A stretch of 64,000 bases of DNA, taken from contig OU612065.1 in the NCBI GenBank assembly GCA_914767715.1, forward strand, positions 34,160,001 to 34,224,000, in the 5' to 3' direction. Positions 11,201 through 18,736 of the stretch are shown piece after piece. Both the position numbers and the translations under genes were made by a program. The notes under the pieces were generated by a model. The model worked only from the letters and a program-made list of their open reading frames with translations. It did not search any database and was not told where the DNA came from. This DNA comes from Membranipora membranacea. Its lineage: Eukaryota; Bryozoa; Gymnolaemata; Cheilostomatida; Membraniporidae. How positions within the stretch are numbered: position 1 is the first letter of the stretch; each line of letters begins with the position of its first letter.

Positions 11201-14200
11201 ACTGCAGAGAGGAAGCGTGGAATAAGCGTAGTTTTCTGGCATTCCAGCATGGTTACATGAGAATCAATCAACGGCAATACAATCATATGGTCCAATCATA
11301 CCTAAATACTGGAGTGATAAGGGACATTTTACTGCTCAACCTCCTCAAAAAAGAGTCCGAATTCAAATCCCAACCTGAGCTTGCAATCGAGGTATTGAAG
11401 GTCTTTCATTTGGTTTGTGGTCCTGTCAAGAAGGGCAGTGAAAGTCATTATATCGTCCCATACTTCAGTCAGAGAGAAATCACAATCGAGGAATCTGGAA
11501 AGTACATTCTTTTGAAAGTTGACATCTGTTTCAACGGACTGGCTATTCCTAGCTACGTATATCATCTTCTCGCTGCAAATTATGTGGATCTCCATATAAC
11601 GCCATCCAATTGTATTGAGGCTGGCTCCAATGGTGTTTGTGTGAGGGAAAACAATGGCACAATCAAGTACCTGCTTCATAACCATACTGAGAGAACCTTT
11701 TCCCTCCTGATACTGACCCCAACAAAACATGTCGATAAATCCTGGGACAGCCTGCTGTACACATTGCAACATTTGAGATCTCAACTGGAACAAGAATGGA
11801 AGGGCGCTCACTATGAGATAGTATTCTACTGTTCGCACTGCCTGCTCACTAAGAAGGAGAACCCAACCACTCAAGTCAATCCTGCATGGCTCAACAATCA
11901 ACATCAACCTTATACTGGCGATGAAACTTGTGACTGTATTCAGCAAACTTCAGCCAAAAGCCGGACTACTATTCCGTATCCACTGTTCTATCCATGTGAG
12001 TACAGTTTCACCAACTTATGTATGATTGATATGGCAATGAAAATTCTGGTCTGCTCTTTCTGCCTTCCTCTATAGATACCTTAATTCAAATTGTTTTTCT
12101 GATGCTTGCTATATTATGACATGCTACTATATGCTTGATAGGTAGCACCATCACAGAGAGAGGGGTTCAGACTTTAGATGAGTACATGTCAGAATTCGAA
12201 GTGGCTTCTCATGAATCACAAATAGAGGATATTGTGAAGGAAGTAAATTCTGAGAAAGTTCTTATTTACGCTTCAGATTTATATCCAGTCACGGCTGACC
12301 CAATGAGTAGTACACTGAAACATAAGGTGGGAAGATGTTGTTGATTTTCACCTTTTATATGTAATATTTTCAAGATGAACCCCACTGTTTTCACTCACAA
12401 CCTGCATACAATAAGATGGTAGTAAATTTACTGGATTTAGTGTGCCTACACACGCATTAGTCAGAGTCTTATCTTCTTGCAGAAGGTGTACAAAATGTCT
12501 GAGACTCGCGGAAGAGCGCTGATTATATCGAACACCTGCAATAACACAAGGAAAGGTTCAGAGCATGACTATCGGAATATTAAAGGAATGCTTGAGAAGT
12601 TTGGATTTATAACTGTAGGAGGTCACAAAAATTACACTGCAGAGGTAATGGCAATGTTTTTGCTCCGCCATTGTTTAAGCGCTCAAACGGTGACGGTATG
12701 CTGGTAGAGGCATTCCATTATCAAGAGAAAGTGGTTGATAATGAAATGCCTCTACCAGCATCCCGCCACCGTTTGAGCGCTTAAACTAGCTCCGCCACAA
12801 TGAAATAAACGCATTGTGACTATAGGAAAATTATTAATATTTGATCTAAAATTATAATAGTTAGAGGTGACTGTAACTCAGTTTGTAAGGTAGTATAGAT
12901 ATTTCATATGAGAGAGCCGGTGATCAATTCCCAGCAATTGCAGATGTATAAGAAGAAGCGACCAACCAAAGCAGCAGCATCTTGTTATCAACTTGATGCT
13001 ATTTCTTCTTCAATTTTTTTTTTAGCTGAAAATTAGTATCAACTGTTCAGGATAAGCTGCTAAATCTACTGTAATTCTCAAACTCAAAATCAAAGAAAAA
13101 CCTGGACTTTTGACAGTAAAGCAATAATTGCACATTGTGTCTACAACTTCCGATGACGTTACGTCGCCCCACAATTAAGTGCCTCATTTCAGCTGTATAT
13201 GGTGTCCTGTCTAGGTATGTTATTAAGTCTATGGTGAGATCCTATTTTTTGGCTTCAGGCTATATACGTACTCGAATCACTTATTTGTTGTTTGCATAGA
13301 TGATCGTTACGGCTATCCATTCAGAGACACAGCTAGTAGACTGGGAGACAGGAGAATCAGTACACAAACATCTCAACTCATTTGTGTTGGTCATCACAAG
13401 TCATGGTCATGAAGGGTCTGTGTCTGGTTCCAATGGTAAACATCTCGTAATCACAGAGCTTATGGATCTGCTTTCATCTGGGAATTTCCCCGCCATGAGA
13501 GGGAAGCCAAAGCTTGTCATCATACAGGCTTGTGCTGGTAGTAAGTTTATAAACTTGATCAATTATGGACAGTCAAATATTGTTCTAAGGGAGTAACTTA
13601 CTAAAAGTTCAACGATTATTTTTTAATTTCCATGTCCTTGTCATTTACGTCTGCATTCTCAGGCAGCGATTTACCGATGGTATGACATACACTCAGTAGA
13701 AAATTTGGGCATAAAAAATACTCTAAGTATTTGCTCTTATACTCATAAGACAAATTAGTTCTCGGTGAAAGTCAAGATTGTCTCTCTACTTGTAGGTAGG
13801 AAAGAAACACTTCCAGGAGACGTGCGTCCTTCTCAAGCACCACCCAATCAGAATCAGCTAGAAGTAGATCAGCCTCAACACAGCAATGGAGCCACAAATG
13901 AATCCCCTTCTACAGATCCTCATGATAACCCTATATCAGACTTCATCATTATGCAGTCCAGCTTTGATTGTAAGTTGTGAGAGACAATATTCCCTACTTT
14001 CTAATTGTGATGGTAGATGTGTTTGTAATGAAATGAACATAATTGTACTTTATATCACTGACAACCAGTTTGAAGGTTGTCTTGGTTTGTTGATGATTGA
14101 GTTATTTTAAATTATGAACAGTAGGACACCCAACTCAATCTGACGGGCACAGCTGAGCTGAGGCATATCCATCTTCTTTGTTTGAGTGATGTCATCGATC

Positions 14201-16143
14201 AGTTATTTTAACAGGATATCCCAGCCTTTGGCATGCACAACTCATTTGAACACTTACAGAGTATGATAACTAGCCACTTGGTCATACTAGGCAATAGTAG
14301 GAAATGCAAAAACAATTTTTTGTGTTCTTTTGCAGCATTCAAATCACATCGAAGTCCTAAAGTTGGCTCGCTGTTCATCCGCTGCCTGGTATCTACATTC
14401 TATAGATATGCTCACAGAGATCATCTCGAAGAACTGGCAGCAATTGTAAGTGATACATCTTACTGCAGTTTTAGTCAATGTATGATGCTTGTAAACAATT
14501 TTTACACAATCAATCGAGTTTTTTGCAGTACAGTTATTAATTGTCTCAACAAATTGTTGGTTAATGCTTGAGAGTTTAGTAAGACTTGATGTAAGCATGT
14601 GTATTTTTACAGCATAATCTCAAGCTGAATCAATCAAGCACAAATACAACACACGTTTTTTTAGGGTGGGGGGGGGGGGTAAATGGACTGAATAATACAT
14701 AGCATGTTAGTCACAGCTAAGTAAATGATTCCACCCGCACCTTTGTGACGGCCATTGGCTTATTTTACAGGTCAGTGAGACTGTAGTAAAGGCTGGAGCA
14801 CAGAGAACAGAATATCTGCAAAGAATCGGAAAGCAGCATTATCCCTCTATACCTCAGACTAGATCTACATTTCTAGGTAATAAGTTCTATCTGCAGCCTG
14901 GGATCAATATGAGAACAGAGGACCACCCAGAATCACTCAGAAATCCTGTGTTACGCAAACCTACAGCTACAAGGATTCACACAGAACCTGGTATGTATGA
15001 TGTTATGTATGATATAGAAGAAATGAAAATCATAGAAACTTTTTACTCGTTTCAATGCCGTTGCGCCACTTACGATGCTAATGCTGCTGCTGCTGCCGCC
15101 GCCGCTGCTGCTGCTGCTGCTTACAGTGTCCTGTCTAGGTTGAGGAAGTTTTTATTTTTACCTGATTATGACACTGCCTCAGTTTTTTCTCCTACACACC
15201 CGCTGATATGTCTGTAACTTGTGAATTAACCAAAATATAAGGTACATATGTATTTTTTGAGTAATGAAAAAGCATTGTGCAATAATACATATCATGCAAT
15301 ATTTATTAGTGCTAGAGATGCGTTAGACAAAGAGCAGGGGCGTATATTCTAAAAATTTTCACTCACTGACTGTTTAGAGATGAGCATAATGATCGGGCGC
15401 AGCCCGATCCACACGGCGTAGGCGTGGCGGGGAGGGTGTGGGAGGGGCGCTTAAGCGCCCTCCCACCACGGAAATTTTTGCATATCGGTAGCAAAATAGT
15501 GCAAGCAGAGAGGTATTTCAATAGCTCACTGAGGTATTTCAATAGCTCACTGAGCTGTTGGGTACTTTCACAAAACAACTCAATAGCAGTAGAAGATTAC
15601 GGAAAAATTTTGAAAAAAAACTGACCTAAATGGGATTCGAACCCACAACAATCTGATATACTGTGATTATAAAGCAGACGCTCTACACACTGAGCTATTC
15701 AGTCACTCACGGAAATCCGTGGGCCGTGAGTGCTAATATACGCCACTGACAAAGAGTGGCCCAATGGTTAAGGGTGCGAACTTGCAAACCTTGAAGACCA
15801 AGTTCAATTCCCAGCCCGGCAAATGATAATGTTGAAAATAAGATGCAAATAACATGTTATGCTTTCTACCTGATGCGGCCACAAATTATTTTCTTGCCCA
15901 CCCACTGATATGTTGTCATGAAGGAACAACTTGAAAATTCACAAAAAAAAAACATGAGTGAAATATGATTGGCCTATGGTATGGAAAAGACATTGTGATG
16001 TCTTACCATAATATACAATGTTAATTGGATTTTTCTCTTCTGCAGACCTAATACATACATATAGAACCGGAGAGGCAGAGCAGATGAAGACTTATTATCA
16101 GTGGTCAGTAAAGAGAAACTCAGTAAAGAGGAACTCACCATGA
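2140..16143 (+). CDS. LRR-Roc-COR-caspase (ROCO-caspase) gene, 3' part; exons listed separately
   Basis: This is the gene-level call. Predicted exons are 2140-2280, 10092-11995, 12142-12326, 12483-12644, 13300-13537, 13796-13969, 14336-14445, 14771-14990 and 16046-16143. Phases agree at every junction (2, 1, 0, 0, 1, 1, 0, 1). The product carries LRRs, a Ras-like Roc GTPase with P-loop, DxxGQ and THCD motifs, a COR dimerisation region, then caspase p20 (SHG, QACAG) and p10. ROCO proteins are cytosolic GTP-regulated switches; caspases are cysteine proteases activated by proximity. By inference the LRRs sense, Roc-COR gates dimerisation and the caspase executes. The 5' exons lie before the window. 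The use of 2140-2280 and the last exon are the least certain parts. Confidence 0.72.
2281..4394. other. Intronic part of the duplicated unit, no gene supported
   Basis: This holds an AT microsatellite near 2350-2420 and two blocks conserved among the duplicated units (near 3300-3770 and 4050-4270). Short open frames in them are broken in some copies (for example a TAA in the minus-strand frame near 3633), so I do not call a gene. Confidence 0.6.
4395..4735 (-). mobile_element. CR1-like LINE 3' fragment (RT C-terminus), copy 1
   Basis: The minus-strand frame reads LLQKKAFRLICNIQIIPNHL and continues for about 100 residues, the typical C-terminal tail of CR1/Jockey-type reverse transcriptases (LQKKAxRII). 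The 5' side is cut by the MITE inserted at 4736. Copies lie at 51.3-51.8, 56.39-56.95 and 58.09-58.66 kb and at the window end. Confidence 0.7.
4736..5099. mobile_element. 364-bp non-autonomous DNA transposon (MITE), copy 1
   Basis: The element starts CATTCTGCGCATGCTCAG and ends GAGAGTCAGTATG, with short inverted ends (CATTCTG/CAGTATG). It is flanked by a perfect direct repeat GTAAAAATA (4727-4735 and 5100-5108). A second copy of exactly the same length is at 46868-47231. The 8-9 bp duplication is compatible with hAT or Mutator-like transposition; the superfamily is not settled. Confidence 0.8.
5505..5912. repeat. Long inverted repeat, ~180-bp arms
   Basis: The left arm (about 5510-5695) and right arm (about 5727-5908) are reverse complements with scattered mismatches, around a ~30-nt centre. 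Both arms encode a similar peptide reading outward (KIDLSGLSAG and FDSMFDVIDKW in one arm). It is a foldback element or a transcribed long hairpin. Confidence 0.8.
5945..6150 (-). mobile_element. tRNA-derived SINE
   Basis: On the minus strand the tRNA-like head has an A box TAGCTCAGTTGG and a B box GCTTCGAATCC, followed by a body down to about 5945. Anticodon-arm pairing is not convincing, so this is a SINE head and not a functional tRNA gene. Confidence 0.65.
6366..6635 (-). mobile_element. Dimeric tRNA-like SINE with inverted halves, copy 1
   Basis: The minus strand has an A box TAGCGCCATC-type complement and a perfect B box (GGTTCGAGTCC complement at 6431-6441). A second tRNA-like half in opposite orientation is joined at about 6520. 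The copy at 38426-38689 has the same head-to-head layout and the same tail (GGGTGTATACCTCT), so the dimer is a family trait and not a chance juxtaposition. Confidence 0.75.
6792..6954. repeat. Direct repeat of intronic sequence, copy 2
   Basis: This matches bases 1-173 with a few substitutions and a short deletion. After 6954 it diverges into LINE-derived sequence. Confidence 0.8.
6845..7911 (+). mobile_element. Degenerate CR1-like LINE (EN end and RT fragment)
   Basis: At 6900-7090 an endonuclease C-terminal pattern is visible (LPDHLPIAG). At 7740-7860 the linker (NEYFSKVGSNL) is joined directly to the RT motifs GVPQGSVLGL and FADDTN. The RT domain between them is missing, so the copy has an internal deletion. 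A MITE interrupts it at 7108-7318. Stops are frequent and it is inactive. Confidence 0.65.
7108..7318. mobile_element. MITE of the CTTTCAATTAG family, copy 1
   Basis: The right terminus TTAATTGAAAGATCCCCC matches the inverted ends of the element at 20978-21222 in opposite orientation. The internal part (GCTCACTCAGAATTTATATA, GAGTGAGCGATCAGATTGCG) matches as well. The left end is diverged. Confidence 0.6.
7912..9017. other. Intronic sequence, nothing recognised
   Basis: No conserved coding pattern is visible. A short TG microsatellite lies at about 8960-8978. Confidence 0.5.
9018..9540 (+). mobile_element. Degenerate LINE linker fragment
   Basis: The frame from 9268 reads DWSRIRQITDTNFAFETF and later KKPPMTTGSLELREKCKRLH. 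This matches the region between endonuclease and RT in CR1-like LINEs (D-W, then K-P-W/P-M-T-x-G, then basic residues). It ends in TAA at about 9535 without an RT domain. Confidence 0.6.
9164..9220. repeat. Perfect 26-bp hairpin with 5-nt loop
   Basis: The arm ending AATGAATCTGCTTCCT pairs exactly with AGGAAGCAGATTCATT and beyond, 26 bp in all, around the loop ACAGC. It lies inside the LINE remnant. Confidence 0.85.
10092..11995 (+). CDS. Exon encoding last LRRs, Roc GTPase and COR domains
   Basis: The acceptor TTTTTACAG precedes C-ATG in the same phase 2 as the LRR exons; the donor is CCAT|GTGAGT (phase 1). Numbered from that ATG (10093), residues 1-60 are LRR-like and end in the typical QGLLAMRKYF segment. 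Roc occupies about 74-280: P-loop GQTMAGKTS at 81-89, DFGGQ at 134-138, THCD at 203-206. COR follows (about 285-480) with GRVMWYRNR and VFHRIELLTHLVELL, then a COR-B-like region to about 630. No stop interrupts 634 codons. Roc binds GTP and COR mediates dimerisation in this family. The open frame continues past the donor to a TAG at 12073, so an unspliced, caspase-less isoform is possible. Confidence 0.9.
12142..12326 (+). CDS. Linker exon between COR and caspase
   Basis: Acceptor GATAG and donor AAG|GTGGGA give phases 1 and 0 that fit both neighbours. The encoded ~61 residues (TITERGVQTLDEYMSEFEVA and onward, ending YPVTADPMSSTLKHK) are acidic and match no domain I recognise; they resemble a caspase prodomain linker. 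Confidence 0.7.
12483..12644 (+). CDS. Caspase p20 exon 1
   Basis: Acceptor CTTGCAG, donor GAG|GTAATG, phase 0-0, 54 codons. It reads KVYKMSETRGRALIISN, then GSEHDYRNIKGMLEKFGF and NYTAE. This is the classic start of caspase p20: Y-x-M, RGxALIIxN, R-x-G-S-x-x-D, LFxxLGF, LTxxE. Confidence 0.85.
12675..12784. repeat. Long hairpin, ~50-bp arms, in caspase intron
   Basis: The arm TTTAAGCGCTCAAACGG... (12675-12725) pairs almost perfectly with the arm ending CCGTTTGAGCGCTTAAA (12734-12784) around a ~10-nt loop. Imperfect direct repeats GCTCCGCCA(..)TG flank it. It may be a MITE or a small-RNA hairpin. Confidence 0.85.
12855..13020 (+). mobile_element. Possible degenerate tRNA-derived SINE
   Basis: A weak A box (GTAACTCAGTTTG) and B box (GTGATCAATTCC) are spaced as in a tRNA, and T-rich sequence follows. 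This is low-confidence pattern matching. Confidence 0.3.
13300..13537 (+). CDS. Caspase p20 exon 2, catalytic His and Cys
   Basis: Acceptor TTGCATAG, donor GCTG|GTAGTA, phase 0 to 1. It contains FVLVITSHGHEG (catalytic His codon 13402-13404) and KPKLVIIQACAG (catalytic Cys codon 13531-13533). Canonical caspases have QACRG; here the fourth residue is Ala. Both catalytic residues are present. Confidence 0.85.
13796..13969 (+). CDS. Caspase inter-subunit linker and start of p10
   Basis: Acceptor TACTTGTAG, donor GATT|GTAAGT, phase 1 to 1. A polar Pro/Asn/Gln-rich linker with several Asp residues (for example STDPHDN) precedes ISDFIIMQSSF, which matches the p10 opening (x-D-F-L-x-x-x-S-T). Asp residues in the linker are candidate activation cleavage sites by analogy. 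Confidence 0.8.
14336..14445 (+). CDS. Caspase p10 exon
   Basis: Acceptor TTTTGCAG, donor ATT|GTAAGT, phase 1 to 0. It encodes FKSHRSPKVGSLFIRCL and YAHRDHLEELAAI. This fits the p10 core SxR-x-x-x-x-GSxFIxxL and the following helix. Confidence 0.85.
14771..14990 (+). CDS. Caspase p10 C-terminus and tail
   Basis: Acceptor TTTTACAG, donor CCTG|GTATGT, phase 0 to 1. It encodes VSETVVKAGAQRTEYLQRIG, then QHYPSIPQTRSTFLGNKFYL, the end of the p10 fold, and a ~30-residue polar tail. If the donor is not used the frame continues through a polyalanine stretch to a TAA-type end at about 15217. Confidence 0.8.
15079..15122 (+). repeat. (GCN) repeat, intronic or polyalanine-coding
   Basis: A run of GCT/GCC triplets stays in frame with the preceding caspase exon and would encode about 14 alanines if the intron at 14991 were retained. 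It is otherwise an intronic microsatellite. Confidence 0.7.
15335..15748 (-). mobile_element. hAT-type MITE carrying a tRNA-like unit
   Basis: Termini CAGGGGCGTATATT and AATATACGCCACTG are inverted repeats with the hAT-like CAG start. A perfect 8-bp target-site duplication ACAAAGAG flanks them (15327-15334 and 15749-15756). Inside, on the minus strand, is a tRNA-like unit (A box AATAGCTCAGTGTGTAG, B box GGTTCGAATCCC at about 15643-15710) and GC-rich hairpins (GATCGGGCGCAGCCCGATC). A second copy is at 59440-59795. Confidence 0.85.
15757..15900 (+). mobile_element. Possible tRNA-derived SINE
   Basis: TGGCCCAATGGTTAAGGG (A-box-like) and AGTTCAATTCCC (B-box-like) are spaced like a tRNA and followed by non-tRNA sequence. 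The acceptor stem does not pair well, so a functional tRNA is unlikely. Confidence 0.45.
16046..16143 (+). CDS. Predicted last exon of the ROCO-caspase gene
   Basis: Acceptor CTTCTGCAG with a good pyrimidine tract. Phase 1 fits the previous donor. It encodes about 32 basic residues (TYRTGEAEQMKTYYQWS) and stops at TGA 16141-16143. A different frame is open from 16064 to a TAA near 16251 (SKEKLSKEELTMTFF), so the C-terminus is uncertain. Confidence 0.5.
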
Positions 16144-18520
16144 CCTTTTTTTCTCTCACCTTCCGGCAGTTCTTCACCAGACTGATGACGCTGAAGATCA
16201 TTTGTAACTCAATCTTACTAAGTCACAAACTGGTGGTTAGACAAAGAATATAAGTTATCATCTATATCTAAGTGCTGCTATTGGAGTTACCCTGTGTACA
16301 TTCAAATGTTCTTCTCAGTTATTAAAAAAACTTTATATGTGTAGTAGCCTTGATTGCCTTTCACATTTGATTCATTTTAATCACAATAAATATGTTTCTT
16401 ATCCACAATGAATATTTCTTTCAATAAAAATGTCTCATGTTTTATTTATTATCCTCAATTTATACAATCTTCATTCACAAAGTGTATATTTATTATCTAT
16501 AATGTATATATTTTATTAAAGCAATGTATATATTTTTTTAAAGCAATGTATATATTTTTCTAATAAATCTGGGAAAATTTAATTGTGGTCTCCTTAGAAG
16601 TTTTGTCACACTGCATTAGAATTGAATATTCATCCAAGTATCTAAAAGCTACATTGAATCGAATCGAAGTTTTTATGGCAGCAAAATGACATTGGCAATC
16701 AGATATCTTGGAGAGGTTTTACCCCAAAAGATTGCTGACTCCATTGCATAAAATTACGTTTAACTCTTGCAGCAACAAGCACAGATAGTGTAGAAGAATC
16801 GATGACAAACCTTTAGTCACCCTACATTTCATTTGTGACCTACCAACAGTATAATGTCCCATGATTCTCATAATATCTTGATTAAATTTGGTGCGCGTAA
16901 TTTTCAGAAGTGAGCCCTTAGATAAGAATTTCTTCCTAAATTAAGATGAGAAAATAAGTTCACACAAAGTCAAACTTGATTGCAGATCAGAGAAATACCA
17001 GTAAACAGTGACAGCTTTATACACAAAAAGCGTGTTATAGCCAGTATGTCTACTCAGGGCTGCTCCAAAGTGGAGTTTTTCGAAAAAAATTCTCTTGGTG
17101 AATATGCTTTCATAACTTATGCCATCCTAGGTTGGTGATAGGTATATGGCTAGTTAGTGCATGGAAGACACTTTTGTTTGTAAACAGTCGGTGATGAATA
17201 AGGAGTTGGCAGCAAAACATAAGTTTGCTATTCAAAGTCGTTGAAACTGTGATATTACCACAAATCAACCTATCATGTTGTGTCATGCTACAGATGGATC
17301 AATATACCTCACAGAAGCCTGTGTTCACTAGTTTTGTATCGACAAGAAGTACTCTTTGGTATTGAGGACAACAGCAAAGCAAAGCATTTCAGGACAAGCT
17401 GAAACTTAAAAGAAGTTTCTGCAATATTCCTTCATCACCAACAAGAACACAATTTTTCCAGGCATAAATGGCGTAATTGAACTATATAGCTCACTTTGAT
17501 CAGGTAGTTTGAAATATACGTCCTAAGCGATCCTGTTTTGATGACAACGGGGAAATATATTATTGTAGGTACAAATGAAAACGTTCAGTTCTATATGGGC
17601 AGTAGCCATATTCATAAAAGCATCATAGTAGAGGGTTTGCTGGTGCAGACAATGTTGCTTGCTAAGACATATTTTAGGTACTTAGTCTAATCCAACACTC
17701 TGGTGTTCTAAGACATGTGGCAGATGCTGTATGTGATATGTCTTACAGCACGCATGTGGCCCCTACAGTACCACAACAATGCTTTATAGTTCTTGAGTGC
17801 TGTAAGATATGTCACAGTCAGCACTTGCCACATTTCTTACAATAATTGTTGTCAATGACGGTTTTTAGTACCCATTCAGAACATCATAATTTTTGTAATG
17901 TGAGTTATCTGCTCATGGCAAATGGAAGGACAACTTATAATATACACAGACATCTGTAAATGAATTATTTTACTCAGTCTATTTTCTTATGCAAAGTCAA
18001 TATAATGATACTGTAAGATGTTAAGATGATTTAGTAAGGTGGGCATTTTGTGAGAGTATCCATGAACCAACATATGACATGGAACCTTGGTTAAAGTTTA
18101 TTTGGGTCAAATTTATCTAGCCAGTCATCTTCCAAGAATTTCAACCTATTTCACATCTCAATATTTTGTGCGCACCATAATAAGCTTTGAGAAGAAAAAA
18201 GAAGGTAGGAATCAGCATTTTCATTGAAGTTCGACTTTTGGATATTTCAGGTAGAAGAATACTTTGTAAAGAACAAGTTTGACTTCTACAACCGTGGCTT
18301 TAGCCCATTTGTATCACTAGATAAATGACTGTCATTTTCACTGCGCAAATAGATGATAATTGAGTAGATTAATTCAATAAGTTATAGTGATGAATGAGAA
18401 GAAGTTTGTTGCAATGATCATGAATCATGATGCAAGCAATGAATGGATTTGAATTGAATCAATTCAATGCCAGTACAGTAGTAGGGTCGAGTTGACTACT
18501 GGCATTGAGTTGATAGAGTT
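16144..18520. other. 3' UTR and intergenic sequence
   Basis: AATAAA-type polyadenylation signals lie near 16385 and 16424, followed by AT-rich tandem sequence (ATGTATATATTT, 16490-16560). Apart from the inverted repeat at 17708-17840 I recognise no gene or element. Confidence 0.55.
17708..17840. repeat. Inverted repeat, ~42-nt arms
   Basis: Left arm ACATGTGGCAGATGCTGTA plus GATATGTCTTACAGCAC pairs with right arm GTGCTGTAAGATATGTCAC plus AGCACTTGCCACAT, with mismatches, around a ~45-nt centre. Confidence 0.65.
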
Positions 18521-18529
18521 GCATTGAGT

Positions 18530-18695
18530 GGTAAATGAGTAGTAATGAGTAACAACACAACAGCCCGGTTGGATGACCAGTTTTGTTACTCCTTTCCTTG
18601 CTTGCTGTTTGAATTGAATTGATGATGTTTTGTGCCCCCCAAAGGGGGGCTAGCCAAAAATTGCACGACAAGACCCGTCCCAATAATGTTTTGGA
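18530..18695. repeat. ~160-bp repeat flanking the LINE, left copy
   Basis: It shares AGTAATGAGTAACAACACAA, CCAAAGGGGGGCTAG and CAATAATGTTTTGGACTTGG with the right copy at 20135-20300, in direct orientation. The first part has inverted ends (GAGTAACAA/TTGTTACTC). Confidence 0.8.
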
Positions 18696-18736
18696 CTTGG
18701 AGTCAATTGAGTGGTAGATGAGTAGTAAGGTGAAAA

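Noticed and set aside
11329-11946. 205-codon minus-strand frame inside the Roc-COR exon
   Set aside because: Shadow of a long conserved coding exon, with no recognisable domain.
15079-15122. Polyalanine expansion as a certain coding feature
   Set aside because: A good donor lies before it at 14991, so it is most likely intronic; kept only as an alternative.
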